Assembly: GCA_017554235.1 (NCBI GenBank) | Contig: JAFZIV010000019.1 | Location: forward strand, 62,001-126,000 | Direction: 5' to 3' | Origin: Selenomonadaceae bacterium | GTDB lineage: Bacteria; Bacillota; Negativicutes; Selenomonadales; Selenomonadaceae | DNA: 64,000 bases | Shown here: positions 43,225 through 51,562 of the stretch, piece after piece | How the letters are laid out: the number at the start of each line of letters is the position of its first letter | How positions within the stretch are numbered: the first letter of the stretch is position 1 | The notes under the pieces: generated by a model | What the model saw: only the letters and a program-made list of their open reading frames with translations | The model's database searches: none | Told to the model about the DNA's origin: nothing | Position numbers and translations under genes: made by a program

Positions 43225-43758
43225 ATGGAAAAAATTATTCTCAATAAATTATTTGATTTAAAGTCATTTGAAAAAGTTTGTCCAGCGAAAAATCCTGTAC
43301 CTGTGACAACTTTCGACATTGATCTTTTCATAAAACGCCACAAAGTTATTATCCACATTTCTGATGATGACGGTGACACTTATCCCTACGATGTGGAAAT
43401 TAACGGCGAACTTGAATATTGCGGCAGGAAAGATAATTTACGGTTTTATAAAATCCCTTTCAGTGTGCAGAAAAATGATTTAATTTTCGTAGTCAATAAT
43501 GACAATATAATTTCAAAAATCCTCGTCAAAGGGGATATGAAAAATCCGAAATCGCTTGAATCTTTTGTGGGCATTTTGGTTGTAATTTTGCGAAATGTAG
43601 GTCTTAACGTCGAGGAAATTCAAGCCGTCAACGCGCTGATTCAGAGTGAAGCCGATTATGTTTTTCATTGGTGCGAAGAGACCGAAAGATTTGTTTTTAT
43701 TAATGCAATTTTCAGAGAAGAGGATTGTTATTTTGGATTTTTCGCCGCTGTCGAATGA
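43225..43758 (+). CDS. Hypothetical protein
   Basis: About 177 residues, soluble, no signal peptide or known domain. Acidic overall, with a central beta-rich region (VEINGELEYCGRKDNLRFYKI) and a final part WCEETERFVFINAIFREEDCYFGFFAAVE rich in aromatic residues. ATG 43225 has TGAGGT 8 bases upstream. It ends 12 bases before fliI and is probably in the same transcript, but I cannot tie it to flagella (it is not FliH or FliJ by eye). Confidence 0.65.
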   Translation: MEKIILNKLFDLKSFEKVCPAKNPVPVTTFDIDLFIKRHKVIIHISDDDGDTYPYDVEINGELEYCGRKDNLRFYKIPFSVQKNDLIFVVNNDNIISKILVKGDMKNPKSLESFVGILVVILRNVGLNVEEIQAVNALIQSEADYVFHWCEETERFVFINAIFREEDCYFGFFAAVE

Positions 43759-43770
43759 AAGTGAAATGCT

Positions 43771-45114
43771 ATGGCTATAAAAAATTCTATTAACCTTGAA
43801 AAATATTTCAACGCTATCGAAGAATGTAAAACAATTAAGTTGACTGGCAAAGTTACGCAGGTTGTCGGTCTTGTCATTGAGACGCAAGGTCCAACTGTTA
43901 GCGTCGGTGAACTTTGCTATATTTACCCGAAAAAATCTGACGAGCCGCCTATTCCTGCAGAGGTTGTAGGTTTTCGTCAAGGTCGCGTTATGTTAATGCC
44001 GGTCGGTGAAATGCACGGCGTTGGTCCGGGTTGTGAAGTTGTTGCCGCGCAGAAAATGTTGCAGGTAAAAGTTGGCGATGAACTTTTAGGGCGTGTACTT
44101 GACGGCTTGGGAAATCCTATGGACGGCAAAGGTCCAATTTTGTCTAAGGAAGAATATCCTTTACAAGCTCCGCCGCCGCCGCCTTTAACTCGTCCGCGTA
44201 TAAGTCAATCGCTTTATGTTGGAGTTCGCGCTATTGATGGGCTTATGACTTTAGGTGACGGTCAACGTATAGGAATTATGGCTGGGTCGGGCGTTGGTAA
44301 GTCGACTTTGCTTTCAATGATTGCGCGAAACACGGAAGCTGACATTAGCGTTATTGCGTTGATTGGTGAGCGCGGTCGTGAAGTGCGTGATTTTATTGAA
44401 CGTGATTTAGGCGAGGAAGGCTTGAAACGTGCCGTCGTCGTCGTAGCAACTTCGGATCAACCTGCGCTTGTCCGTATCAAGGGCGCAATGACTGCAACCG
44501 CGATTGCCGAATATTTTCGTGATAAAGGGCATAAAGTTATTTTTATGATGGATTCTGTGACACGTTTTGCAATGGCACAGCGTGAAGTAGGATTGACGAT
44601 TGGAGAGCCGCCTGCTACACGCGGTTATACGCCGTCAGTCTTTGCATTGTTACCGCGTCTTTTGGAACGTGCAGGAACGAGTGACACAGGTTCAATCACG
44701 GGAATTTATACGGTTTTGGTTGACGGCGATGATATGAATGAGCCTATTGCTGACGCCGTCCGTTCGATTCTTGACGGGCATATTGTTTTGAGTCGTGCCA
44801 TTGCCGCGCAGAATCATTTTCCCGCTATCGATGTACTTGCCAGTGTTAGTCGTGTTATGAATGAAGTTGTTACCAAAGATCATTTAAATGCCGCGCAGAA
44901 TATGCGGGCGTTAATGGCGGTTTATAAAGATGCTGAAGATTTAATTCATATCGGCGCGTATGTTAAAGGGTCGAGCAAGCGAATTGACGCCGCCATACAA
45001 AAGATTGACGCGATTAACCAATTTTTGTGTCAAGGAATTTTTGAAGTTGATAATTACCAGTCGACGATTCAAAAACTTATACATATTTCAGGCGCACAAC
45101 TGGCTAGAGGTTAG
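43771..45114 (+). CDS. fliI: Flagellar export ATPase FliI
   Basis: 447 residues, F1-beta-like ATPase of the flagellar type III export gate. N-terminal GKVTQVVGLVIETQGP, Walker A GSGVGKSTLL near residue 173, IGERGREVRDFIE, MMDSVTRFAMAQREVGL with Walker B, and the FliI/YscN-like GIYTVLVDGDDMNEPIADAVRSILDGHIVL. Length and the RG ending fit FliI. Usual partners (FliF, FliG, FliH, FliJ) are absent nearby, so fliI is isolated here. A terminator closes the unit at 45155. Confidence 0.94.
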   Translation: MAIKNSINLEKYFNAIEECKTIKLTGKVTQVVGLVIETQGPTVSVGELCYIYPKKSDEPPIPAEVVGFRQGRVMLMPVGEMHGVGPGCEVVAAQKMLQVKVGDELLGRVLDGLGNPMDGKGPILSKEEYPLQAPPPPPLTRPRISQSLYVGVRAIDGLMTLGDGQRIGIMAGSGVGKSTLLSMIARNTEADISVIALIGERGREVRDFIERDLGEEGLKRAVVVVATSDQPALVRIKGAMTATAIAEYFRDKGHKVIFMMDSVTRFAMAQREVGLTIGEPPATRGYTPSVFALLPRLLERAGTSDTGSITGIYTVLVDGDDMNEPIADAVRSILDGHIVLSRAIAAQNHFPAIDVLASVSRVMNEVVTKDHLNAAQNMRALMAVYKDAEDLIHIGAYVKGSSKRIDAAIQKIDAINQFLCQGIFEVDNYQSTIQKLIHISGAQLARG

Positions 45115-45154
45115 TCAGATAAAATAAAATTGCTGACAAATCTTAAAACTAAAA

Positions 45155-45184
45155 ATCCCTCCGTTAAAGAGGGAATTTTTTTTA
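45155..45184 (+). terminator. Rho-independent terminator after fliI
   Basis: Stem ATCCCTC/GAGGGAAT with loop CGTTAAA and a run of eight to nine T. Confidence 0.88.
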
Positions 45185-45237
45185 TTCAGAAACCAAAAAA
45201 GCCCTACTCGCGCAGGGAAAATTTTTTTGGTTTTTTA

Positions 45238-45266
45238 TTGACATCCCGCTAAATTTCCTTTACAAT
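45238..45266 (+). promoter_or_regulatory. Consensus promoter for the BRO antirepressor gene
   Basis: TTGACA (45238-45243), 17 bases, TACAAT (45261-45266). One of the best promoters in the window. The leader of about 135 bases contains the inverted pair CCAAAAAGTAAAG (45280-45292) and CTTTATTTTTTGG (45342-45354), which could be operators or one large hairpin. Confidence 0.82.
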
Positions 45267-45408
45267 TTGCTTGTCCAATCCAAAAAGTAAAGCATTTTTT
45301 GGGACAATTAGTATACTCTTATATCATTGACTGAAATTCTACTTTATTTTTTGGGTTATGTCAAGGTTAATTTTTGTTACGCTTTTTACCAAGAAAGGAG
45401 TAGATTTT

Positions 45409-46125
45409 ATGAATGCGTTGCAAATTTTTCAGCACGAAAAGTTTGGGAAAATCCGCGCCATAATGATTGACGGCAAGGCGTGGTTTGTTGGCAAAGACGC
45501 CGCCGCTATGCTCGGTTACAAAAATACGCGCAAGGCACTTATTGACCACGTTGCCGACGAGGACAAAATCGATGGGGTAACGATTCGTGACTCCATCGGT
45601 AGAAATCAAAAACCTAAGCTGATAAATGAAAGTGGCTTGTACAGTTTGGTTTTGTCGAGCAAACTTGAACAGGCGCAGGAAATTCGTCATTGGATAACGT
45701 CTGAAGTTATGCCCTCTATTGCAAGAACCGGCGAATATAAACTTCCTAATAAAAATCTTAAAGGCGACCCTGAATGGCTTGAAGCTCGTCAATTTTCAAA
45801 AGAAATTCGCAAGCTTGAAACCGACGTGATAAAAGAGTTTATCGAATACGCAAGAAAGCAAGGGAGTCAACGCCCCGAAGTTGCCTACTACAAATTTTTT
45901 TCAATACTGGCTAATCGTGCACTTGGACTTCCCGATAGAAATGGCAGAGATTATGCGCCGCTTTTCCAGCAAAAGGCAATGGCTTGGACTGAAGATGTTC
46001 TCGGCAGATTTTTGAAAACGAAAATGTCCGCAGAGAAAAATTACAAACAGGTTTTGGAAGACGCGCAAATTTGGGTAGAAGAATTTTTGAGAGTCAATTA
46101 TATTCAACCGAATCTTCTCACGTAA
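45409..46125 (+). CDS. BRO family antirepressor-type DNA-binding protein
   Basis: About 238 residues. The BRO-N domain covers about residues 1-110: FGKIRAIMIDGKAWFVGKDAAAMLGYKN, HVADEDKI, then LINESGLYSLVLSSKLEQAQEIRHWITSEVMPSI-type sequence. The C-terminal 125 residues are helical, with GLPDRNGRDYAPLF. Such proteins are phage antirepressors. It stands alone with its own promoter and terminator, without other phage genes. ATG 45409 has AAGGAG upstream; an earlier ATG (45358) lies before the ribosome binding site and is less likely. Confidence 0.9.
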   Translation: MNALQIFQHEKFGKIRAIMIDGKAWFVGKDAAAMLGYKNTRKALIDHVADEDKIDGVTIRDSIGRNQKPKLINESGLYSLVLSSKLEQAQEIRHWITSEVMPSIARTGEYKLPNKNLKGDPEWLEARQFSKEIRKLETDVIKEFIEYARKQGSQRPEVAYYKFFSILANRALGLPDRNGRDYAPLFQQKAMAWTEDVLGRFLKTKMSAEKNYKQVLEDAQIWVEEFLRVNYIQPNLLT

Positions 46126-46151
46126 AAATTTTGTACGTTCAAAAAAAATTT

Positions 46152-46185
46152 GTCCGTCAGTTGAAATTTCTTGACGGACTTTTTT
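46152..46185. terminator. Bidirectional terminator between the BRO gene and hemL
   Basis: Perfect stem GTCCGTCA/TGACGGAC with T-run on the plus side (six T) and A-run on the left, so it serves both converging genes. Confidence 0.87.
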
Positions 46186-46206
46186 GTTGTTGTAAAAAAT
46201 TTTTAA

Positions 46207-47484
46207 TTACGCGTTGAAATCTGCCGCGTCGATTGTGCGTTGAATATCTTCTTCGGTATGTGCGCTTGACATAAAGAGCGTTTCAAATTGTGAAGGTGCA
46301 AGATAAATTCCGCGCTCCAACATAGACTTAAACCAACGCTTAAATTTATTCTGATCTGCCGCGCAGGCTTCATCATAATTCGTAACTTTGCAGTTGCTGA
46401 AAAATATTCCGAACATTGAACCTGCTTGCGGAATTTGAACTTCAACACCTGCAACTTTCGCCTTGTTTTTCAAACCATTTACAAGCGCGGAAGTTTTTTT
46501 AGTTAAATCGTCAGTAAAATTCGGCGTGTCAATCAAAATTTTAAGCGTCTCAATTCCAGCAGTCATTGCTAAAGGATTGCCGCTTAACGTTCCGGCTTGA
46601 TAAATTTTTCCGTCAGGTGAAACATTTCGCATAATGTCAGCACGTCCGCCGTAAACCGCGCAGGGTAAACCTCCGCCGATAATTTTTCCTAAGCAAGTTA
46701 AGTCGGGACGAATTTTATATTTCTCCTGTGCGCCGCCGAGTGCAACTCTAAATCCGCACATAACTTCATCAAAAATAAGTAACGCGCCAAATTTTTCAGT
46801 GACACTTCTTAACGTCGGCAAAAAATTTTCTTTAGGAAGTACAAGCCCCATATTCCCTGCAACAGGTTCAACGATAACCGCCGCAATTTTTTCTCCGCAC
46901 TCGTCAAAAACTTTTTTAACAGTGTCAACGTCATTATAGGGAATGGCAATCGTATCCTGCGCGGTGTTATTCGTAACGCCGGGACTTGAAGGCACGCCGA
47001 AAGTTGCCGCGCCACTTCCCGCATTGACTAAAAGCCCGTCGCTGTGTCCGTGATAGCAACCGATAAATTTTACAATTTTGTCCCGCCCCGTAAATCCACG
47101 TGCTACACGAATTGCACTCATTGTAGCTTCCGTGCCGGAATTTACCATGCGCATAACTTCCATACTCGGATAAATTTTCTGTACAAGCTCGGCAAGTTGA
47201 GTTTCAAGCTCAGTGGGTGCTCCGTAACTTGTGCCGCGTTCAACGGCTTTTTTCAAAGCGTCCACAACTTTTGGGTGTGCATGTCCTAAAATCATCGGTC
47301 CCCACGATCCGACGTAATCGATATAATCATTGCCGTCAATGTCGTAAATGTGACTGCCCTGCGCGTGAGAAATGAAAGGCGGGTTACAATCAACGCTACT
47401 GTATGAACGGACTGGGCTGTTGACGCCGCCCGGCATAAATTTTTTTGCGCGATTAAATGCGTCTAAAGATTTTTTTAAGTTCAT
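46207..47484 (-). CDS. hemL: Glutamate-1-semialdehyde 2,1-aminomutase
   Basis: PLP enzyme giving 5-aminolevulinate for heme, siroheme and cobalamin. 425 residues. MPGGVNSPVRSY start, FVGS-like DYVGSWGPMILGH, NSGTEATMSAIRVARG, and the PLP lysine in CLGKIIGGGLPCAVYGG near 264; TLSGNPLAMTAG follows. ATG start; the transglutaminase gene starts separately upstream. No other hem genes are next to it. Confidence 0.97.
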   Translation of the reverse strand: MNLKKSLDAFNRAKKFMPGGVNSPVRSYSSVDCNPPFISHAQGSHIYDIDGNDYIDYVGSWGPMILGHAHPKVVDALKKAVERGTSYGAPTELETQLAELVQKIYPSMEVMRMVNSGTEATMSAIRVARGFTGRDKIVKFIGCYHGHSDGLLVNAGSGAATFGVPSSPGVTNNTAQDTIAIPYNDVDTVKKVFDECGEKIAAVIVEPVAGNMGLVLPKENFLPTLRSVTEKFGALLIFDEVMCGFRVALGGAQEKYKIRPDLTCLGKIIGGGLPCAVYGGRADIMRNVSPDGKIYQAGTLSGNPLAMTAGIETLKILIDTPNFTDDLTKKTSALVNGLKNKAKVAGVEVQIPQAGSMFGIFFSNCKVTNYDEACAADQNKFKRWFKSMLERGIYLAPSQFETLFMSSAHTEEDIQRTIDAADFNA

Positions 47485-47493
47485 TTTGTTACC

Positions 47494-48102
47494 TCAATAT
47501 ACTGGCGTAAAATATCTGTCATCAATGCGTTGCGGAATATAATTTTCGTAAACTTCGTCGTAAGTTTTGCAAAATCTGTAATAGTAAACGTCTCCGCCCC
47601 GCGCAATGTTATCTTCAACCTGCGGATCAAAAACATATTCGACGCCGTCAATTTTTATAACCGTCCAAATATGCCCCGTGTAACCTCCACTAGCCCGTGA
47701 AGTTTGTCCGTAGACGGTGTAACAATTCAATCCCAATGCTCGCGCCATTGCCGCAAATGCGCAAGAGTAATCGTCGCAAGCTCCAATTTTATAAGCTATC
47801 ATATCCATAGCTCGCGTTGCGCCTTCTTCTTCCGGTGAATTAGGCGTGGTGAATTCGTCCAAATATCCGTAACGACAATTATCAATCAGCCAATCGTAAC
47901 AAGCTTTAACTTTATCGTATGTGGACATATCTTTGTTAGTTATTTGTGCCAACGTCTGCAAAACAATCCTGTCGCAAGGTTCATATCCTGTCATTGTCGG
48001 CGTCAACTGCGCGGAATTTAAAACGTTTACCGCGTCCGTCGCCCCTGCCGAATTTAAACATAAAATCATTGACAAAATTAATGTCATAAAAAATTTTTTC
48101 AT
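47494..48102 (-). CDS. Secreted transglutaminase-like protein
   Basis: About 202 residues with signal peptide (KKFFMTLILSMILCLNSAGA). The transglutaminase-like cysteine protease core is complete: Cys in IGACDDYSCAFAAMARALGL, His in GYTGHIWTVIK and Asp in YVFDPQ. Such proteins act in the envelope on peptide bonds or cross-links; the substrate is unknown. AGAGGAG lies upstream of ATG 48102. The frame extends 47 codons further, but without a ribosome binding site. It is upstream of hemL by 9 bases, likely one transcript. Confidence 0.9.
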   Translation of the reverse strand: MKKFFMTLILSMILCLNSAGATDAVNVLNSAQLTPTMTGYEPCDRIVLQTLAQITNKDMSTYDKVKACYDWLIDNCRYGYLDEFTTPNSPEEEGATRAMDMIAYKIGACDDYSCAFAAMARALGLNCYTVYGQTSRASGGYTGHIWTVIKIDGVEYVFDPQVEDNIARGGDVYYYRFCKTYDEVYENYIPQRIDDRYFTPVY

Positions 48103-48121
48103 TAAACAATCTCCTCTAAAT

Positions 48122-48907
48122 TTAATCAAAAATAATTTTTTTATTATCGCTGAAATAAATCTCGTAAACCTCTTTAGCAATTTGCGGCACATTTCTCGGC
48201 AAAAAGTGAATATTGTAGCCGACAAAGTAAGGCGAAGTTGCAAAGCGTGGCATAATCTTAGCGTAAATAAATCCTGCGCGGCGGTAGAAAAAAATATTGT
48301 AGCTAGTCAAATTTTTTCTGAAATAATTCATCAGATAATGTACGCCAATCTGTAAAAAATCAGCTAAAGTCTCGTGACTTCCGCCTTCTTCGACTACAAC
48401 ATTTAATTCGCCGAAGCCTACACGCGGACAAGTCGAAACGTTTAACTCAACATTATTTTGACGCGCTATCACAAGCCCGCGCAGTTCAACTGTATCGAAG
48501 AGCACTTCAGAATTTAATTTTGGAAATCCTACCAGCTGCATATGTGGATGGCGAATCGTACCGCCGGACATTGAACCAAAATTTTTAAAGAATAAAACTT
48601 CCTCATACTTGCCACAGTTCAAAAGTCGCCGCCAATGTTTTAATCCCATTTTTATAACGCGTCGCATTTTCTCACGGCTGTAGTTCGGCATGTCCACGTT
48701 ACAATTTTTGCCTTCAATCAAAACAAATTGGTCTGCCCCTTCAATTACGAGATATTTATTTTTCAAAAAAATTATGTCGTCATCCGTATCAATAATATCC
48801 TTCAAATTTTCAACGTCGCAAAACGGGCAAGCGTTATCTGCGTGAACAATATTTTCCGGTTTCGTTTTTCCAACGTCGGTGTTAAAGCCAATCAGATTAA
48901 AATTCAC
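48122..48907 (-). CDS. DUF4931/GalT-like HIT-superfamily protein
   Basis: About 261 residues. The zinc-type pair CPFCD near residue 26 and the HIT-like catalytic block IRHPHMQLVGFPKL near 128 resemble galactose-1-phosphate uridylyltransferase relatives of the DUF4931 family in Firmicutes. Nucleotide-sugar or nucleotide phosphate transfer is possible but unproven. I prefer the GTG at 48907 (AAAGGT 9 bases upstream); a longer ATG frame from 48940 is also open. A promoter lies at 48932-48960, which makes the long form unlikely. Confidence 0.83.
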   Translation of the reverse strand: MNFNLIGFNTDVGKTKPENIVHADNACPFCDVENLKDIIDTDDDIIFLKNKYLVIEGADQFVLIEGKNCNVDMPNYSREKMRRVIKMGLKHWRRLLNCGKYEEVLFFKNFGSMSGGTIRHPHMQLVGFPKLNSEVLFDTVELRGLVIARQNNVELNVSTCPRVGFGELNVVVEEGGSHETLADFLQIGVHYLMNYFRKNLTSYNIFFYRRAGFIYAKIMPRFATSPYFVGYNIHFLPRNVPQIAKEVYEIYFSDNKKIIFD

Positions 48908-48931
48908 AATCCCACTACCTTTCAACATAAA

Positions 48932-48960
48932 TTTTATCAAAAAATTTTTCTTACTGCAAT
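48932..48960 (-). promoter_or_regulatory. Promoter for the DUF4931 gene
   Basis: Minus strand TTGCAG (48955-48960), 17 bases, TGA then TAAAAT (48932-48937). Its -35 lies inside the 40-bp repeat 48941-48979. Confidence 0.6.
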
Positions 48961-48979
48961 TTTTTAATTGAAGGATACA
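48941..48979 (-). repeat. 40-bp intergenic repeat, copy 2
   Basis: Inverted copy of 42149-42188, starting TGTATCCTTCAAT on the minus strand. Confidence 0.6.
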
Positions 48980-49301
48980 GAAGTTTATTCAGTATTTTAC
49001 TTGAACCTAAATTTTATTGATAAAAATAGAAATTTATTGTAATTATAAGAGACTGGCTTATGATGCAGAAATTTTTCAGTTCCTTTATAAGTCATATAAT
49101 AGAATAGAGGTGTGTAATACGCCGAAGAGTTTAGCATTTAAAATATAAAAGTTAATTTATCGAAAAAATTTTCTATGTCTTTTTTATTTTTCGATTTAAT
49201 TATACAATCAGTCTAGTAGACGTTAGGAAAAATAAATTGTTTACAGATTTTTCTTTGTATGGTAAAATCAACAGAATTGCTAACGTAAGGAGACGTTTTC
49301 G
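48980..49301. other. Intergenic leader region before rimP
   Basis: No gene is seen in this A/T-rich stretch. A TATAAT at 49095-49100 lacks a good -35. The convincing promoter is at 49240-49268. Confidence 0.4.
49240..49268 (+). promoter_or_regulatory. Promoter of the rimP-nusA-infB operon
   Basis: TTTACA (49240-49245), 17 bases, extended TGG then TAAAAT (49263-49268). Confidence 0.75.
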
Positions 49302-49349
49302 TTGTCCAAAAAATTTTCTTATGAAAGTGGGCGCGAGTCCACTTTTTAA
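49302..49349 (+). CDS. Possible leader peptide (15 residues)
   Basis: TTG start with TAAGGAG 9 bases upstream; encodes MSKKFSYESGRESTF and stops inside the hairpin at 49324-49347. Could be an attenuation peptide or chance. Confidence 0.3.
   Translation: MSKKFSYESGRESTF
49324..49347 (+). promoter_or_regulatory. Attenuator-like hairpin upstream of rimP
   Basis: Stem AAAGTGG/CCACTTT, loop GCGCGAGT, then T. From memory, a GTGGG-type hairpin upstream of rimP is common in Firmicutes and could regulate the operon through NusA-sensitive termination; that link is inference. Confidence 0.5.
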
Positions 49350-49377
49350 ATTACAAAAAAAATTTTAGGAGGATATG

Positions 49378-49824
49378 ATGTCAGGCAAAGTTGAAACGCG
49401 CGTTGAAGAATTGATGAATCAGCTGTTGGAAGATACAGATTTTGAATTGGTTGACACGGAATTTGTTAAAGAAAAAGATTGGTACTTGAGAATTTTCGTT
49501 GACAAAGTCGGCGGCATTGACTTAGAGGATTGTCAGCGTTTGAGTCAAAAGCTCGGCGATATTTTAGATAACGAATCTATAATCGAAGGTTCATATATTT
49601 TGGAAGTATCATCGCCCGGACTGGATCGCGTCTTGAAAAAAGATCGTGATTTTCTGCGCGAAAAGGGCAAATCTGTTGATGTAACTCTGTACGCGCCAAT
49701 TGACGGTAAAAAATCTTTTACAGGAATACTCGATAGCCGCGATAAAAATTTTTTGTACTTGAAAGATTTTGAGCCTATACCGCGTGAAAAAATTTCTCAA
49801 GTCAGATTGCATATAGAATTTTAA
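49378..49824 (+). CDS. rimP: Ribosome maturation factor RimP
   Basis: About 148 residues, needed for 30S assembly. LVDTEFVKEKDWYLRIFVDKVGGIDLEDCQ and YILEVSSPGLDRVLKKDRDF are the family signature. AGGAGG lies 5 bases before the second of two adjacent ATG codons, so 49378 is the likely start. First gene of the rimP-nusA-ylxR-infB operon. Confidence 0.96.
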   Translation: MSGKVETRVEELMNQLLEDTDFELVDTEFVKEKDWYLRIFVDKVGGIDLEDCQRLSQKLGDILDNESIIEGSYILEVSSPGLDRVLKKDRDFLREKGKSVDVTLYAPIDGKKSFTGILDSRDKNFLYLKDFEPIPREKISQVRLHIEF

Positions 49825-49851
49825 ATTTTTGGAATTGGGGGATAATAAAAC

Positions 49852-51285
49852 TTGGCTGTAAGAAAAAGGAGAGGCTCCAAAAATGAAATTTTTCTTTTGG
49901 ATGCTCTCAAAGATTTGTGTGCCGAAAGGGAAATTCCGCCGGAGGTAATGTTTAACGCGATTGAGGCGGCATTGATTTTCGCCTGCAAAAAAACTTCCGG
50001 TGCAGATAAAAATATTGCTGTTGATATTGACCGCGAAAAAGGAACTTTCCGCGTTATGGAACTGCGCGACGTTGTGAAAAAAGTTACCAATCCTGAACGC
50101 GAAATTTCTTTAAACGACGCCCGCAGAATTAATTCTCAATATAATGTTGGCGACGTTGTGAAAAAAGAAATTCCTGCCGTTGATTTCGGACGTATCGCCG
50201 CACAAGCCGCTAAGCAGGTTGTTACGCAAAAAATTCGTGAGGCGGAAAGAATTGTCGTTTACGATGAATTTACTGAACGCGCCAATGACGTTGTAAGCGG
50301 CACGGTTCTTCGCATTGAAGATAACGGCGATTTGGTGCTTAGCATTGGAAAGACAGAAGCCGTTATTGAAACTGAAGCGCAATTGCCGCAAGATAAATTT
50401 AACGTCGGTGACAGAGTCAGAGGTTATGTTTCTGAAGTCCGCAGAATGGGTAAAGGTCCGCAAGTTTATCTTTCAAGGACGCATCCTAATTTTTTGCGTC
50501 GACTTTTGGAAATGGAAGTTCCCGAAATTCAAGAAGGTTTAATCCTTATTAAATCAGTTGTGCGTGATCCGGGCGCAAGGGCAAAAATTGCGGTTACTTC
50601 TAAAGATAAAAATATTGACGCGATTGGTTCTTGCGTCGGTGAACATGGCATTCGTATCCAAGCTGTAGTCGATGAACTCGGCGACGAAAAAATTGACATT
50701 GTTCTTTGGGACGAAGACCCCGCAAAATTTGTTTCTAATGCTTTAAGTCCGTCGAAAGTTATGCGTATCGCCGTAAATGAACTTGATAAAATTGCTCGCG
50801 TTGTCGTGCCGGATAATCAACTTAGTTTGGCGATTGGAAGGGAAGGTCAAAACGCTCGACTTGCCGCCCGCTTGACCGGTTGGAAAATCGACATTAAAAG
50901 TAAATCTCAAGCGCAGGATGAAGTTTTTGACAGTGATTACCGCGTTTCAAAAGTTCAAGGTGCTAAATTCTTCTCGTCGCTGGTAAAACAGAAGCCGCCT
51001 AAACCCATGAAAGGTAAAGGTAAAAATAAATTAAAAAAATCTGCCGATGAAAATTCCAACGCAGAAGTTCTTAACGTTGAAAATCCTGCTGATGAAAATC
51101 TTGGCGCACAAAATACTGTCGTTGAGGAAAATTCCGGTGTAGAAGTTCCCAGCGTTGATAATTCTACTGTTGAAGTGCATAACGCAGAAGAAAATGTTTC
51201 TAATGAAAATTCTGTTGCTGAAAAACCTAACGCAGAAGTTTCAGAAGCAAATAATTCTAACGTCGAACCTAAAGACGAGGTGTAA
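49852..51285 (+). CDS. nusA: Transcription termination/antitermination factor NusA
   Basis: 477 residues. N-terminal RNA polymerase-binding domain (1-125, with PPEVMFNAIEAALIFACKK), S1 domain (about 137-200), and two KH domains (about 230-375, ending LAIGREGQNARLAARLTGWKID-type). The last 95 residues form a low-complexity Asn/Glu/Val tail after a lysine-rich stretch, with NAEV/ENSV-like units, which is unusual for NusA. TTG start with GGGGG upstream. ylxR follows 1 base after the stop. Confidence 0.96.
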   Translation: MAVRKRRGSKNEIFLLDALKDLCAEREIPPEVMFNAIEAALIFACKKTSGADKNIAVDIDREKGTFRVMELRDVVKKVTNPEREISLNDARRINSQYNVGDVVKKEIPAVDFGRIAAQAAKQVVTQKIREAERIVVYDEFTERANDVVSGTVLRIEDNGDLVLSIGKTEAVIETEAQLPQDKFNVGDRVRGYVSEVRRMGKGPQVYLSRTHPNFLRRLLEMEVPEIQEGLILIKSVVRDPGARAKIAVTSKDKNIDAIGSCVGEHGIRIQAVVDELGDEKIDIVLWDEDPAKFVSNALSPSKVMRIAVNELDKIARVVVPDNQLSLAIGREGQNARLAARLTGWKIDIKSKSQAQDEVFDSDYRVSKVQGAKFFSSLVKQKPPKPMKGKGKNKLKKSADENSNAEVLNVENPADENLGAQNTVVEENSGVEVPSVDNSTVEVHNAEENVSNENSVAEKPNAEVSEANNSNVEPKDEV

Positions 51286-51286
51286 A

Positions 51287-51562
51287 GTGGCGCAGAAAAT
51301 TTCTTCAAAACAAACTCAAATGCGCCGTTGTGTAAGTTGCAGGACTAATAAGCACAAGTCAGAATTTTTACGTATTGTAAAATTCGCTGACGGAAAAATT
51401 TGCGTCGACACTACGGGGAAGGCTCAAGGACGCGGTGCTTACGTTTGCAATTCAGAAAAATGTATCCTTGAACTCAGAAAACGTCGTCGTCTTGATAAGC
51501 AGTTCAAAACTCAAATTGCCGATGAAATTTACGATGACATTGTTAATTCAACATTAAAATGA
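51287..51562 (+). CDS. ylxR: YlxR/RnpM nucleic-acid-binding protein
   Basis: 91 residues. MRRCVSCRTNKHKSEFLRIVK and GRGAYVCNSEKCILELRKRRRLDKQFK define the family; in Bacillus and Clostridia relatives YlxR binds RNase P RNA and modulates its activity. The GTG at 51287 starts 1 base after nusA with GAGGTG upstream. The usual next gene, ylxQ (L7Ae-like), is missing; a 186-base non-coding stretch stands in its place. Confidence 0.93.
   Translation: MAQKISSKQTQMRRCVSCRTNKHKSEFLRIVKFADGKICVDTTGKAQGRGAYVCNSEKCILELRKRRRLDKQFKTQIADEIYDDIVNSTLK

Noticed and set aside
48103-48243. N-terminal extension of the transglutaminase frame
   Set aside because: It overlaps the end of the upstream gene and precedes the signal peptide; AGAGGAG supports the ATG at 48102.
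51155-51286. Longer ylxR frame starting within nusA
   Set aside because: Overlaps the nusA tail in another frame; the GTG at 51287 is coupled to the nusA stop.
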